Below the pieces are notes generated by a model, which was given only the letters and a program-made list of their open reading frames with translations, was not told where the DNA came from and did no database searches. Positions 32,396 to 44,149 of a stretch of DNA of 64,000 bases are shown one piece after another. The number at the start of each line of letters is the position of its first letter. The first letter of the stretch is position 1. The DNA lies in NCBI GenBank assembly GCA_022747635.1, contig JAKTNV010000004.1:82496552-82560551 (forward strand), written 5' to 3'. The position numbers were made by a program, and so were the translations under genes. This stretch comes from Hetaerina americana. Lineage: Eukaryota > Arthropoda > Insecta > Odonata > Calopterygidae.

Positions 32396-32803
32396 TTGTT
32401 TACAATGTTTAAAAAAATTGAGAACGCCGCCAGTTGTGAAGTGAGGGCAGTGATTAAATTCCTCAATGCAAGAAACGTTCGCCCATGTGATATTCATCGC
32501 CAATTAAAGGAGGTGTATGGAGACAATGTAATGGACGAGTCGTCTGTTCGGCGGTGGTGTCGCAACTTCAACATAGGGAGGGGGAACACACACGACGATG
32601 AGCGTTCGGGGAGACCGTCTGTCATTAAAGACCAACTGGTGAGCTCAGTTGACGAATTCGTGAGGAACGATCGGCGCGTCACAATTGATGACATCTGTGA
32701 GCATTTTCCCAATGTTTCTCGAACAATTGTTCATGAAATTGTTAAACACCATCTGCATTATGCAAAAATTTGTGCAAGATGGGTCCCTCGCGTATCTCAA
32801 TGA
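32396..32803 (+). pseudogene. mariner transposase, N-terminal DNA-binding part
   Basis: The 135-codon frame starts MFKKIENAASCEVRAVIKFLNARNVRPCDIHRQLKEVYGD, the first helix-turn-helix of mariner transposases, with DESSVRRWCRNF, followed by the GRP linker DDERSGRPS and a second helix-turn-helix ending in HHLHYAKICARWVPR. These domains bind the terminal inverted repeats. After WVPR (about residue 131) the frame enters the 3' end of the gene out of phase and stops after VSQ. The DD34D catalytic domain, normally about 200 residues, is absent. If expressed, it could act as a DNA-binding inhibitor, but this is inference. Confidence 0.9.
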
Positions 32804-32897
32804 GCTGGCGGCGAAGGACTATGCAGCAGGAATACAGAAACTTGTCACACGTTATGACAAATGCCTTAATTTGCTTGGAGATTATGTTGAGAATTAG
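32787..32897 (+). pseudogene. mariner transposase, C-terminal tail
   Basis: DGSLAYLNELAAKDYAAGIQKLVTRYDKCLNLLGDYVEN followed by a stop is the standard mariner C-terminal end (usual form LA-FY--GI-KLV-RYDKCLN--GDYVEK). It lies in a different frame from the N-terminal part, so the deletion removed about 600 bases and left an out-of-frame junction near 32790. Confidence 0.9.
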
Positions 32898-32998
32898 TTT
32901 AAAGTATCCTCTTTCAAATAAAATTTTTTATGTTTGTTAATATTTACTTTTGTGTCTTTATTTCACGAACGGGTACTACTTTCCGGATGACCCTCGTA

Positions 32999-34030
32999 TT
33001 TGTACAAGGATAAATGATGGACTGGAATCATAGAGGATCAGATATGAAACAATAAATACTGATGGTGGGAAATTTTGGCGCTAAAAAAACTGTTGGAATG
33101 AAGACATTAACGGGGAACAGAATAATGTGGGAGATTAGTATACTGTTTGGGAGAGCTGGAAATCAGTACTCGGATTGACAACCCTTAATGATGATGATCA
33201 TTCTCCGTTTTTTTTAAAGGTTCACGCTTCTGAATCATACGCTACCAAAGCCTACACGATTGTTTTTACGCGTACGTGTAGTTTACTTTTCTGCCATCGA
33301 CTTTGGCAGCGCCATCTATGAGTTTTGTCACAACAGTAACTGTATCATCGTCTCATCATAAGCGCCTTACTAGCTTGAGTCTCTCTGAACTTAATCTCAG
33401 CCTATCTCACTTCATCCATCCCATTCTATGCTACTAATTAAGTACATAAATTAGTTGAAGTCGTTCAATCCACTAGCTTAATTTTCTCTCCACGTAGTCC
33501 AAAAAGAGCCTTCAGCTTCCATAATTATGAGTTTAAAAATTGAATGAAAAGCTCACATTCATAACTAAAATAGGATGGAATTGACTATGCTTAAAAATGA
33601 CGGAAAAAGGGAAAATAAACTGGTTTATTGTGAGAGTAAAACAAATAATACCCCATTGAGTTGATTTTAATTCTGGACAAGAGTTAAAAAATACAAGAGA
33701 AATAATAATAAGAACAATAAAAAGAGTGTCAAAATCAATCTCTCATAAAACATTCTTCATGGTTGAAATTTCTTTAAACACTTCCTGGATCAATCGCATC
33801 AGAAAAATATGCATGTCTGCCTTAAAAAAACTAGGTTTCAATGGATAAGTTGTTGAAAAATGCAAAGATAAAGTAGAATAGAAGCGTTGATTAGGTTTAT
33901 TTTGGCAATATTCGAAATTGTTTTGGATTAATGGGGAAAAATGTAAATGGATTGATAGAAGCTGGGAGCACAGCCACTTGAATTTTGGGAAACTGTTGCG
34001 AGAAGAGAGCGTGACGTGCAGGGTGTAGGA
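32999..34030. other. no recognised features
   Basis: AT-rich unique-looking sequence. Confidence 0.4.
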
Positions 34031-34034
34031 ATTA

Positions 34035-34735
34035 GGTGGGCAGCCCCTTGATTAACTAAGTGAGCAGGCAAGACTTTTAGAAAGGTACAAGACACATGAG
34101 TTTTCTTGCGACACTGAGAGGATTATTATGACATCAAATTAAATATCGGTGATTAAACCACCGAGAATGATCGATACAGACATCGTCACAGACAGAATGG
34201 AGTATACGTTCTTCCCCCATACGATACGCAATCATCGCAAATTCGAACCCAATTTCTAATAAATTTTTAATTCAAAAAGCTGATAAATATACCAGTTTCA
34301 GGTTGTAACTTTGTGGAATTCCTTCATTATTAGGGTAAAAAGAAACTTAACACTTCCACAATAAAGGTTTAATATTTCACGACCATGGGTTCGATGCTGC
34401 GCATCATCATCGAAACTATGGACGTGAATTATTAAATCTTTATTGTGGAAGTGTTAAGTTTCTTTTTTACCCTCATATCAAAAAGCTGAATTCATAACGT
34501 ATATTTATATGTGTTCGAACACAACCCTTATTGTAGGATGTACATTCTCATGTACGTTTTATGTATGTGTATGTCTGTTTATATATTTGAGCCCACTTAT
34601 ATTCATATTTGTGTATGTTTCATATTTATGCATGAATGCCTGGTGCCATAACACCCCCCCCCCCCCATCTCCGCTCCACCTCCTTGCGGCGAATTGCCAG
34701 GCATTATGTAGCTTTAGATGCACAAATTGAAGAGC
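34035..34735 (+). pseudogene. LINE A-related C terminus and 3' UTR, interrupted
   Basis: The left part has ARLLERYKTHEFSCDTERIIMTSN-like codons and a tail block TVTDRMEYTFFPHTIRNHRKFEPNF, matching LINE A (YKYSFFPRTI-NHN). The 3' UTR resumes after the palindromic insertion, with TGGTGCCATAACACC, a C14 run, CCTTGCGGCGAATTGCCAGG and CATTATGTAGCTTTAGATG. Removing 34284-34477 and one copy of the 12-base repeat joins the two parts in correct order. Stops show decay. Confidence 0.7.
34272..34489 (-). mobile_element. palindromic PLE-type insertion with 12-bp TSD
   Basis: Direct repeats TCAAAAAGCTGA (34272-34283 and 34478-34489) flank a 194-base insert. Arms AGGGTAAAAAGAAACTTAAC ... and its inverse lie head-to-head. 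The left side carries an extra tail with GGAATTCCACAAAGTTACA on the minus strand, similar to the end of the 14-kb and 29.9-kb elements. Near the centre the minus strand has GATGATGATGCGCAGCATCG, a 5-bp stem GATGC/GCATC, followed by GAACCC-AT-GGTC/GTG, that is, a hammerhead-like core with one change (A to C after GAA). Confidence 0.85.
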
Positions 34736-36870
34736 TGAAGAAAAATTGGTGGAACGCTGAACCACTTGAATTGAAATATATCCGACAACCTCTCTCTAGA
34801 ATCAAGCGGTATGCTGGCTCGACGACCGTGGAAATCGACTCAATCGTCCTTTCCCTCGGTCTCTCGGGACGAGACCCGAGATACCCACCCAGCAGCGCGG
34901 TCGTCCTCAACGAAAAACAAACGAGCCTCGCCACGCTCCAACTTCTACCTGTTTGTTTTCCCTTGGACAGCCGGAAACCATCCCGGGGTCTTTTATGACA
35001 CTCTGCCGCGTCCACTTATTTAAACGGCAAATAGGTTCCCTGCCCTCACTCATGCAGTTTTTATCCCCAAGAGTTGTGTGTGTTGGAGGAAACAGCGTTA
35101 GTATACAAGATATCACAATGTTAACGATATTTATATGGAAGGAGGCACGGTAAAAGAACCATTAAGGTGGAAAAGTGGTGAAGCAGAAGGAAGGTAAATG
35201 CTAGCAGAGATACAAACGCGGAGCTATGGAGACGAATACTAACAATCAAGTGGATAAAAAAATTTAAAATCAAGTGGATAAAAAAAAAATTTATGCAAAA
35301 AGAAGTGTAAAAACAGGAAATCAAAAGAAGACGGAAACCTTGATTGGAACTACCGTCAGTTTTGGAGTACGAGTACAATGCGAACGAGAAACACGGATGA
35401 ATTAGACAGTGAAATAACCTATGAAGAGCATCATGATTCGTAGGGTTCGTAATGGAAGGAAGAAGAAGAGAAGATAGCTTGTAGAGAAGAAGATAAGGGA
35501 GGACAAAGTATACATTAATTCTGGGAAAATTAAGATGTGTTTCTGAGAAAGGGGATCAATGATTCGGTATATAAGTTACAGCATGGAATAGGAAAGAGTA
35601 AAGAGAGTTACGTCACCTGCAGTTTTCAGATTGGGAAGCGGCTATGGAAGTAAGTACTGAGGAGTACATTGAGCGACCGTTACGGGCATCAATGCACCCC
35701 TATAGGTTTGGAGACGGCGCCGAAAAGGTAACGTTTTCAACTTGTTTCAAACAGTAGCCGATCTAAAAAATCTTCTAAGATGTGGAGGAGCTTTCATATG
35801 TGCACAAAATAATATGAGAACTTTGGCTTCTGCGAAGAAACTTGAAAATCGATGTTGCATTTTATACCAATCGCATTTATTTATACATCACGACGCACCT
35901 CTCAGTAGATAAGTCTATCATCAGGGGATAGCAGTTATTTAAAATTAGTTTCGACCATTTGGATAACATTCATTTCCAATTTTATTAAAGCCATAAATAA
36001 TCCCCAAGGGGTTGGAGGGGCATGGCCCCCATGACCGCCCCCCCCCCCCATTGGATACGCCCCTGGATTCAAGAAAGTTGGTTCTCAGGTGCCGTTAAAA
36101 TTTCAACGGCCTTTCTCCCACCCGCTAGTAGAGAATCTATAATAAACCAGAAAGTGGAAACTTAAAATATTTTTAGGCGCTCTCCGACTCTCGTTAGTCG
36201 TCGACCTCGGAGGAGTGACTTGACCCCGAGACGGAAGATTTGCGCGCGAGGCCTTGGCGAAATACACAACGCCCTCTGCACATTATGTGTATACCTGCCT
36301 CGCGAAGAAATCCGGCTACTTTGTTCTTGAAAAATATATATCCTCTCCTAATACGAGAATAGACCTACGGAGAGCGTAAAAGAAATCGGGGAAAGAGGGA
36401 GGTCGTCCAGACACGTCTCCTCCATAGCCAGGAAGAAATGGACACGGTGGGGAATGTCAAGACAATTCCATTCCCCAATGCCTCCTTACGAGGACACACC
36501 AAAAGATGCACACCGTCACAAATACACACCTTTGCCTCACTGTGAAAATAGTGTCAAATTTATTTCTATAATAAATAAATCTGTAGATTAGTTAGGTGGC
36601 ATAAACTTAGTGTTCACTACATATAAAAATTACCCTGAGAGCACCAAGGAGGGCGAGCGACAGACGTTGTTAGATCACCATCCATTTGGGTAATTAATAA
36701 TGTGTCATTAATTATTTTTTATTGCTGTGATCTCAAATTACCGAAAAATTACAATCGTAGTTGTCTTGAGTTCGAAAAAGAGGTAAGCATTAGAAAGTGG
36801 ATATACATGAAAAACAATTGGATGAAGTTTATACGCTATGCTGCGCACTAACCTCGTGTGTTTTGTTGCC
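34735..36870. other. no recognised genes; GC patches
   Basis: 34800-35100 and 36180-36520 are richer in G and C than the surroundings, with chance frames on both strands. A poly-C run and GGATACGCCCCTGGATTC at 36045-36070 resemble the ends of common arthropod interspersed repeats, but I cannot name it. 35150-35600 is purine-rich without a clear frame. Confidence 0.35.
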
Positions 36871-37245
36871 AAAACCTTTTCTTTCTTCATGACCTCATTT
36901 GAATGCCTTTAAATAATGTAGTGCTCTTTACAGCAATGTTTACTTTGCTTTTTCTGTTTTTAAGTACCCACTTCCTCCCATCATCCCTCTCCGTGGGGGA
37001 AACCTCCCACCACCTGCGGCGTTTGGTCACGTTCCCTACCTGTTACCTATGGGAGGAGACCGTTGAATGTTGCATGTCCATCTGGTAGTGGAATTTCGTC
37101 TTTCTACTTCTGAAATTCTAGCTTTCACGTTATGTATGTGTTGATTTTGCATGTGGTTTTGTTCTCTTTTACGGGTGTTGACCTAAAACCCCCCGCCACA
37201 CGCCCTTGCGGCGTCTTGCGGGTTATTATGTAGATGTGGATAAAA
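36870..37245 (+). repeat. LINE A subfamily 3' region
   Basis: 36915-37130 matches the minus-strand repeat at 22465-22750 by a series of shared landmarks (TAATGTAGTGCTCTTTACAG, GGGAGGAGACCGTTG). It is followed by a LINE A 3' UTR: ACGGGTGTTGACCTAAAACC, CCCCGCCACACGCCC, TGCGGGTTATTATGTAGATG. No coding part is seen. Confidence 0.7.
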
Positions 37246-37249
37246 ACGT

Positions 37250-38078
37250 GATGAAATGTCAGGTTATGCGTCAAGGGTATGTATGAGAATATTTCAGATC
37301 ACGTAAAATTTTCCTGTTCGTTGTGTAGCAGAAAAAGGGGCGTTAAAGAAATGAAATTAGACTGAGGAGGGATGACTCCCCGTTCGTCCAAACTCCCCAC
37401 TGGAGGGGGATGAAGAAAGAGCGTAAATACTGTAGAATACGGCCCTAAATATTGCTTGACTTTCTGTGAACCCGTCTTGATTATCTCGCTACCTATTGTG
37501 TTGGCCTGCTCAGGATCTCTCCACTCATAACGTTCCATCATCAGTGCCTATATCTTCAAACTTACATGAGATATCGGAAAAAAACTTTCTTGCACTCCTG
37601 GTTATCCCCCTCCATCCCTTTTTTTCTCGCTTTTTAATGAAAAAGTTGAGGAGAGGTGATGTTTCGCGTTGGTTGGACCTCAAATTGAATACTCGTCGAA
37701 TGCTTCAGAAGGACTTGATTGAGTGAAGAAACAGAATGAAAACAAAAGCTTCCGCTTTCATTAAGAACCGTTTTGAGCAAACAGAAAGCATTGCATTGTC
37801 ATTAGAAGGGAGACGCTGTGTCATCACTCGTTTTGTTAGTTTGCTAGAAAATACATGCGCTAAAACCGTGTAGAAAGAGCTTTATAAAGGAAAATATGCG
37901 TGATGATTGGAGAGTAGAAAATGCGAAGATAAATATTCCGACGATCTGTCAGCGACAACAGGCAACGCGGTGGAATCACAAGGGGTAATGGAAATAGTTG
38001 TTTCAGTAGGAGGTGAATTTGGAACGAAAGGAAATATTGTTAAAAAATTTATGAAAAAGCTTGAAAAAGATTGAGAGG

Positions 38079-38083
<5 letters not shown>
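37250..38083. other. no recognised features
   Basis: No gene, RNA or matched repeat seen. Confidence 0.35.

Positions 38084-38149
<66 letters not shown>
38084..38149. repeat. (TA)n microsatellite
   Basis: A 66-base uninterrupted TA tract. Confidence 0.95.
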
Positions 38150-38151
<2 letters not shown>

Positions 38152-41100
38152 GAAAAGAAACCTGAATGGGAAACTATTTTTAGTACCCAGGAATTGCAAT
38201 GGAAAGGTGTTGGGATACACTCTACCACAATTGTCTGCCCCTTGTCTTTTATGAATCTAAACAAAGGCGGCCATTACAAGCTGCCGCATAAGAAAGGTTT
38301 CATAAAATGTTGAAAAAATAATCAATTGTCAGTCTACTGCGCTGACAACCATATTGAGTGTGTGAAATGAAGTTTCGCCTCTGGGCACCAAACTAGCCGG
38401 CGATCCACCAGCATCCCCTCTCTGAGTTTACAGTGGCAACTAGTCGGGTATATAGTGTGTTTACGATAAGAGGGCAGGAATTGCCGAGATCCTTTTTTTC
38501 CTTCCCCACCTTTGGAATTGGCATCATGACAGATTACCGCCACTGTCGCAGAAACCCTTCTTCTTCCCACTTTGGTTGAAGGTGACTAGAACATCGTGGA
38601 GAAATTAATGGCTGGGGGATAGAAATGCGAGGAATGCACAGAGGAAATTTGAGGCTGAATATGATAATAAAGTCCGTGTTTGGAAATTTTAAAGAATTTT
38701 TAACAGCGAATACCGCTTAAATTGAGAAAAAAAGTTCGTGAAATATTTTATTTGGAGTGGTTTTGAATAGAGCAGGGAGACCGGCCATAAAGAAGAAAAA
38801 AAACGAGAACCACAAAATTTAAAACACAGCTTTTGGGGAAAATAGAGAAAATAAATGTACAAAATGAGAAATGAAGAAGTGTCAAGGAGAACTAGAGAAG
38901 AAATGTGTAGGTAAATTGTATCAAAAAAATAAAACCACATAGATAGGAAACATATTGGTAACGACATGTTTATTATGACAAATCTCAGATAAAAAGATTG
39001 AAAAAAGACGGAGAAGGCATCAGACTGTTGTCAAGGAATGGGGAAAAGTTATGAACAAACGAAAAGAGAAGCACGGGTCAAAGAAGGCAGAATAACCTGT
39101 CGATAATTGTCTTAAGACAGTTTTACGAAATAGAGTCACGGTAGTTGCCACTCTACTCCTATACCGATCCTTGCCCTACTCCGATCTCCAGCCCAATCCC
39201 AACTAATACGTTGTTCCAACATCCGATAATAGTGGTGCACAGAAAACGTAAATGTGTGGTCCTGTAGCGCTATTGACGTCAGGTATGATCTGAATTCGCG
39301 GTATCTAAATGAAATTTAACGTAGTTATAGGAAAAAAATATCTAAATTTCTGGTATTTTTGGGTGAAAACCCTAGATTTACATATCAGCAAGATAAATTC
39401 TTATATTAGCAGTTTGAATTTCTCTTGAGTTCGAATAGGCTTCTCGAAAATGAGCGAGAAGAAGCTGAGGACTGCCCATTCCCAGGGTCTATAACTGGTC
39501 AAGTGTGAAAAAAATCACATTACCATGAAATGCAACTTTTTTAAAGCATTTAAATAGTATTAGAATACCGACATAAAAATAAAATATACTTTTGTATTTC
39601 AAAACTCTTTCACAATGTAGGTTGATAAATGCTTGGATAATTCTGAAGCGACAGTTGCATTAGCGATCGCCTGGACAGTGTGTTCTTTTGGTGATCAAAG
39701 GTTCTTAAAATCCCCTCTTCGTAAACAGTAGCTGCTGAAGCAATGCAATAATAAACCTTACACAAGATTCCTCTAAACTCCTGTGTTTCCACTATACATA
39801 TCTAATTCCTAAACCATGAGTACCCTTACAGTAGACGGGTTTTCGAACGCCACCCGGCTTCGAAATGGGTGGAAAACAGTTCTTTGCATCTTCCCAAGGA
39901 CCATTTGAAGAGTGATTTTGAATCTCTTAGCGCCACATTTCACATTTCTCTCCTGCTTGCAATTCTCCTGACCCCATGAAACGCGTTCTCACAAATTGAC
40001 GCGGATACTCAATGCTTTCCCCGCAAAGTTTATTTGTCCTGCGCCTTCAAACCCCCCAACATCCAGCAATTTCGACGGCTGCCATTCAGTTAGTTCAATC
40101 TGTCGTGCGCGTTGTTTCCTTCTGTTGCAGCCTCGAATTTTGCGAGATAAAAATGATTTGCTCTAATCGATCGCTTCAGCAATCGATTTTCTCATCATCT
40201 CACTGTGGCCTCGCCTTTCACCATTAATGAGACGCTAAAATTGATGCTTCTTCTGTGCTGCCGGCAAACATGAATGATCAGTGTCGTTTAAAAATAAAGA
40301 GCATTTATGTTAACTTGGTTTTCTCATTGCTCTTTCCAACCCAGTCGATCTGAAGCTTAGCTAAACCCAAACTCAACTTTTTTTCAAAGTATCAAAACGT
40401 TTTGAGAAACCGCGGGGGATTACTCAGCGAAAGGAGACTGCCCCCTACATCGAAAAAAGGATTTCAACCGCCTAATGGCTATGTCTTGGACAAGGCATGT
40501 GTGTCGGGTCGAAGACTGTGGTTTATAAATAGCATGGCTGCGACTATGGAATCATCCACGACGATGTAGAACGTACGACGATGACAGACATCCCTGCGCA
40601 GTGCCACGAGTAGGGATGGGCGATACGTGTTGGTATGATTCAACATCGTATTCCCCCCGGTTCGTTTCTTGTCGTTGTTTTATGTATTTTCGATATTACC
40701 GATAATTTTATGTCAATATTTGATTTTATACTAAGCATTGCAGATTGAAGAAAAATGATCGTACATACGTTTGCACTAAATTATAGTCAGATTTTAATTG
40801 CCGGGCGCACTATTATACTTGCATTTGCCTTAATGATTTTTAGTGCTATAGAAAAATGGAAGGAAAGCAATGGAAAAAATCATGCTGAAATAACCGTCTT
40901 CCACGAGTTTATTTATTCGGCACGCCTCAACATATTTTGGCATGGTCATGGGTAAAGAAGGACTATTAGGGTAATACTGGTAATATACGGGCGGGATAGG
41001 GAGGAGGAGGGAAGGGAGGGACAGAGTTAGGACTGCGAAAAGTAAATAAGATGGATTGGGGTGGGAAAGGGCTGTAGGGGGCCGTGAGAGCCAGTTGATA

Positions 41101-41180
41101 GAAATCAGGGTAGGCCAACGTGGTGGCCACATCCAGACACTTGCTGGGGTGGGAAAAGGAAGGGGAATGGTTAGGTACGA
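38150..41180. other. no recognised features
   Basis: Mixed AT-rich and moderately GC-rich unique-looking DNA. The open frames here are short and none shows a family motif. Confidence 0.35.
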
Positions 41181-41186
41181 GGTAAG

Positions 41187-41402
41187 ATTCTTCAGATGAA
41201 AGATCTGGTGCTTTACGGCGTATGAGTTGGGTGAATTCTTCTCGGGTCTTCCACCGGGTCAATGTCTCCATAGGGCTCCAGGGCTTCTGATTGCAATCAG
41301 AAGCCCTGATGACGATGACCGAGTCGGGAATCGAAACGTCGGCAGCTATGGAGACATTGACCCGGTGGAAGACCCGAGAAGAATTCACCCATTCTTCAGA
41401 TG
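41187..41402 (-). mobile_element. palindromic PLE-type insertion with 12-bp TSD
   Basis: Direct repeats ATTCTTCAGATG (41187-41198 and 41391-41402) enclose a 192-base insert. Arms 41229-41273 and 41346-41390 are inverse copies (GGGTGAATTCTTCTCGGG and its complement). The tail on the left (41199-41228) resembles the 3' tail of the 54-kb element (ATACGCCG, AAAGCACCAGATCTT). In the centre on the plus strand: CTGATGA at 41308-41314, a hairpin GAT-CCGA/TCGG-ATC, then GAAACG. The stem III part is unclear. Confidence 0.85.
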
Positions 41403-41703
41403 TGTGTCCCGGGAGGTGGGCGAAATTCATTTTGGGGTTAAGGCATGGTCTAATAAGGGCGAGATGTTTTGGAAAACATATCCACTTCATAGTTGTCCAT
41501 TTGGATCCATGGAATATTTAGAAATTTCACAATTATCACGATCACCCATTTTTTATCCCACTTCACTCTTTGTTATATAATAGGTGTACTTTAGTATGGC
41601 ACTTAAATAGGTGTTCTTTGATGATCAGAAAAATCGGCGTATTTCATACTGGCTCTTGGTTAGATACAGCAGTATACCGATTCCAATGATTTAACTATTT
41701 ATT

Positions 41704-41945
41704 TGATGGTCTACCGTTAAAGGTAGGTTTATGAATGGACACAAACTTGAAACTCTTACTACTTTTAGCCTCGCCTAACAGGACAAAACCTGACGCCCCA
41801 CGCTACAAGAAACTGTACGTAAATTCCACATATTTCCTTCCTCCCTTCATTCCGTCTAACAACCAATCAACTATCCTATTCCTCGCTTGCCTAATGCCCT
41901 CCCCTCTGTCACAGTCCTCAGTATTCCACTTTCAAACAAAATGAT
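41704..41945 (-). pseudogene. LINE B 3' end fragment
   Basis: The left edge has TCTACCGTTAAAGGTAGGTT and ATGGACACAA, the inverse of the LINE B 3' end. The interior corresponds to the last part of the coding region (inverse of EGGRKYS, GMLKTV, RMLGK). Degraded by indels. Confidence 0.7.
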
Positions 41946-41949
41946 CTAC

Positions 41950-43977
41950 CACCATCTTTCTGCCTGCGATCTTTGGATATCTCCCGAAGGGATATTTTAC
42001 GGGGATATTTTGGATCTTTTAGAATCGATTCCACAGAAATTAGAGTATACTCAAATCGGTTCTGTGCAGTAAACGATACACGGTATTTAAACAGGTAACA
42101 ACTGAAATAGATAAACAAATATGCGCTTGTATGTACAAATATATACTTGTATGTGGGATAAAAACTTTTTTTCCTTTTCGCATTACACAAGTATGAAGGA
42201 GCGAGCTCCATGAAATAATTTTATACAATTTGCATCCATAATTTAAAGTATGTAAAATATTTCATATTGCATTAATAAAAATGCACCCATGATGAAGCTG
42301 GTAAAAGTGGATATTTCTAGCGTATTTTTGTGCGAGAAGACAAATGGAAACTGTCTGTTTTTGGCTTAATCCCCTGCAAGTACAAGAAAAATGTTTTTTG
42401 TTCAGATTCTTTCACTTAAGTACATGGGAACCATTATTAATTTCATAAAGAATATCACGCTGGGTGAAACTTGTAACGGAAATTAGCTAATGCAATACTT
42501 AGTAACGGAATGAAAAAACAACCTGGAGCCCTCGTACCGTGGTTATATTGGTCAGAAGGGTGTGGAGAAGAGGAGGGTGAGACGGAAGAGAAGAAGGGAG
42601 GGGATTTTCTTCTCCTTTGCGCATTCAAAGACGTTACTTCTGAAGGCTCGCCTCGAATCCGTAAATCTCTCCTCGTTTTCATTCCCAGGAATTGGTGGCC
42701 CTCAATTCCCTCCAAATCCGTGCCCACCCTAATAACCGGACGGACGCTGCATTACGCTTGAAGCGTCCAATCAAGTCTTCAGAAAAACCAAAATTTTCTC
42801 TAACCTGTTAACTGCAGCTTAGGAACATTAGGTATATATTAGGTCTATCTTCGATGGCTGTTTTCATGTTCCATCAAACGTAATGTAACTAAACAAGCAA
42901 GGGGTTCTGATTCTGAAGGCATACAAGTAGATTTTAACGCCCTCTGAATACAACTGTAAATGCTAAGGAATGGTTTTTCACGCTGTATACGTAAAGTAGG
43001 CAAGTAAAAGGTTTCTACCATTAATTTCTAAGTAGCTTTAAGACTTGTAGCTTTAAGAAACGTGCCACAGTTTCTCCAAAGCGTTAGAGGGTCTCCCTTA
43101 TGTGTCAAACAAACCTTCGGGTTTGTTACGCATTTTTTTAACTCCCCTGAGAATTTTATTGAAAAATCGATCGCTTCGATAGCATGAAGTTTGTGTCACT
43201 ATGATTCAACCGATTCAAAATCTATGATACTTGTCCGATAGTACATTTCTTAAAATCATTATGACGGATTTTTGTGCTATGGTGGACTTCTTGCATGGAA
43301 TAGGCGTTACCACCAGCGATGCTTTTTCGAACTGAATTAAGCTAAATTAAGACGTCGCGTTTGTGGGTTTGTATATCGGTGAACGTATATGTCGATTTGA
43401 ATTAGATATGTAGACCAACGCGCTTTCACATTCTTTGTTGTCTGACCTCTGTGCGAGTTGAATGGCTAATGCAAGTGGCCGCCTCTCAGTGTTGGTACGC
43501 TGGATGATTTTAGATGCCCCCCTGGCGATAGATTCCGATACACATATGCCAGTGGCTTTCACTCGATTGTGAGATTTATTTCTCAAAGGAAAGGTGGTCT
43601 GCTTTTTTCCCTGCTACCTGTCTCCGATAGGTAGTAGGGAAGGAGCAGAGTGAGAAGCAAACTGTAGTTTGGTTTGAAATCAACCGAAAAAGATGCCAAA
43701 GAATATACATCCACTTATAGATTCCCCATTTGCTTAATGCCACCTATTTCGCTTACTTTCTTTTCCTTCAAGACAAAGATTTATTTATTTTTTGAGGTGA
43801 GACCTCCTTCTTGATGGCTTGTTTCGTTTTATTACGTAAACCTCCGGATCCATATTAAAACGCATCAAAAGTGGAGTAAAATACTCGATTATTCATTTTT
43901 AAATATTTTACCTACCCTCTTTGGATCGAGCATTTGATCAAACTTTACTTACTGGGACTTCCAAATATTCGTGTTTC

Positions 43978-43980
<3 letters not shown>
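41950..43980. other. no recognised features
   Basis: Unique-looking DNA. An 83-90-codon frame pair at 42455-42760 and a 79-codon minus frame at 43347-43586 show no recognisable motif. Confidence 0.35.
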
Positions 43981-44028
<48 letters not shown>

Positions 44029-44145
44029 CACTCGCATATATATGTATGTAGTACACGTAGTACACGCACGCGAGTGTGTGTGTATATATATATATTTAAA
44101 AAAAAATAAAATTAAAAAAAAAATATATATATATATATACTCGCA
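43981..44145. repeat. (TA)n tract complex
   Basis: A 44-base TA run (43981-44024), then a GTACACGTAGTACACGCACGC stretch split by GTGTGTGTG and two shorter TA runs near 44083-44096 and 44122-44139. The open frames here (repeated IY) are artefacts of the repeat. Confidence 0.9.
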
Positions 44146-44149
44146 TACT

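Larger units (their letters stand above)
32242..32998 (+). mobile_element. mariner-family deletion derivative
   Basis: The element runs 32244-32996 with perfect 33-base terminal inverted repeats beginning CGAGGGTCATCCGG and a TA target duplication on each side (32242-32243, 32997-32998). It is 753 bases, far below the ~1.3 kb of full mariners. It contains the 5' third and the 3' end of a transposase gene, with the catalytic DDE/D core removed. The perfect repeats imply recent movement, presumably in trans by a full copy elsewhere in the genome. Confidence 0.95.

Noticed and set aside
37882..38313. Open frames with long IYIYIY segments (also 43921-44311, 46243-46496)
   Set aside because: They are translations of (TA)n microsatellites.
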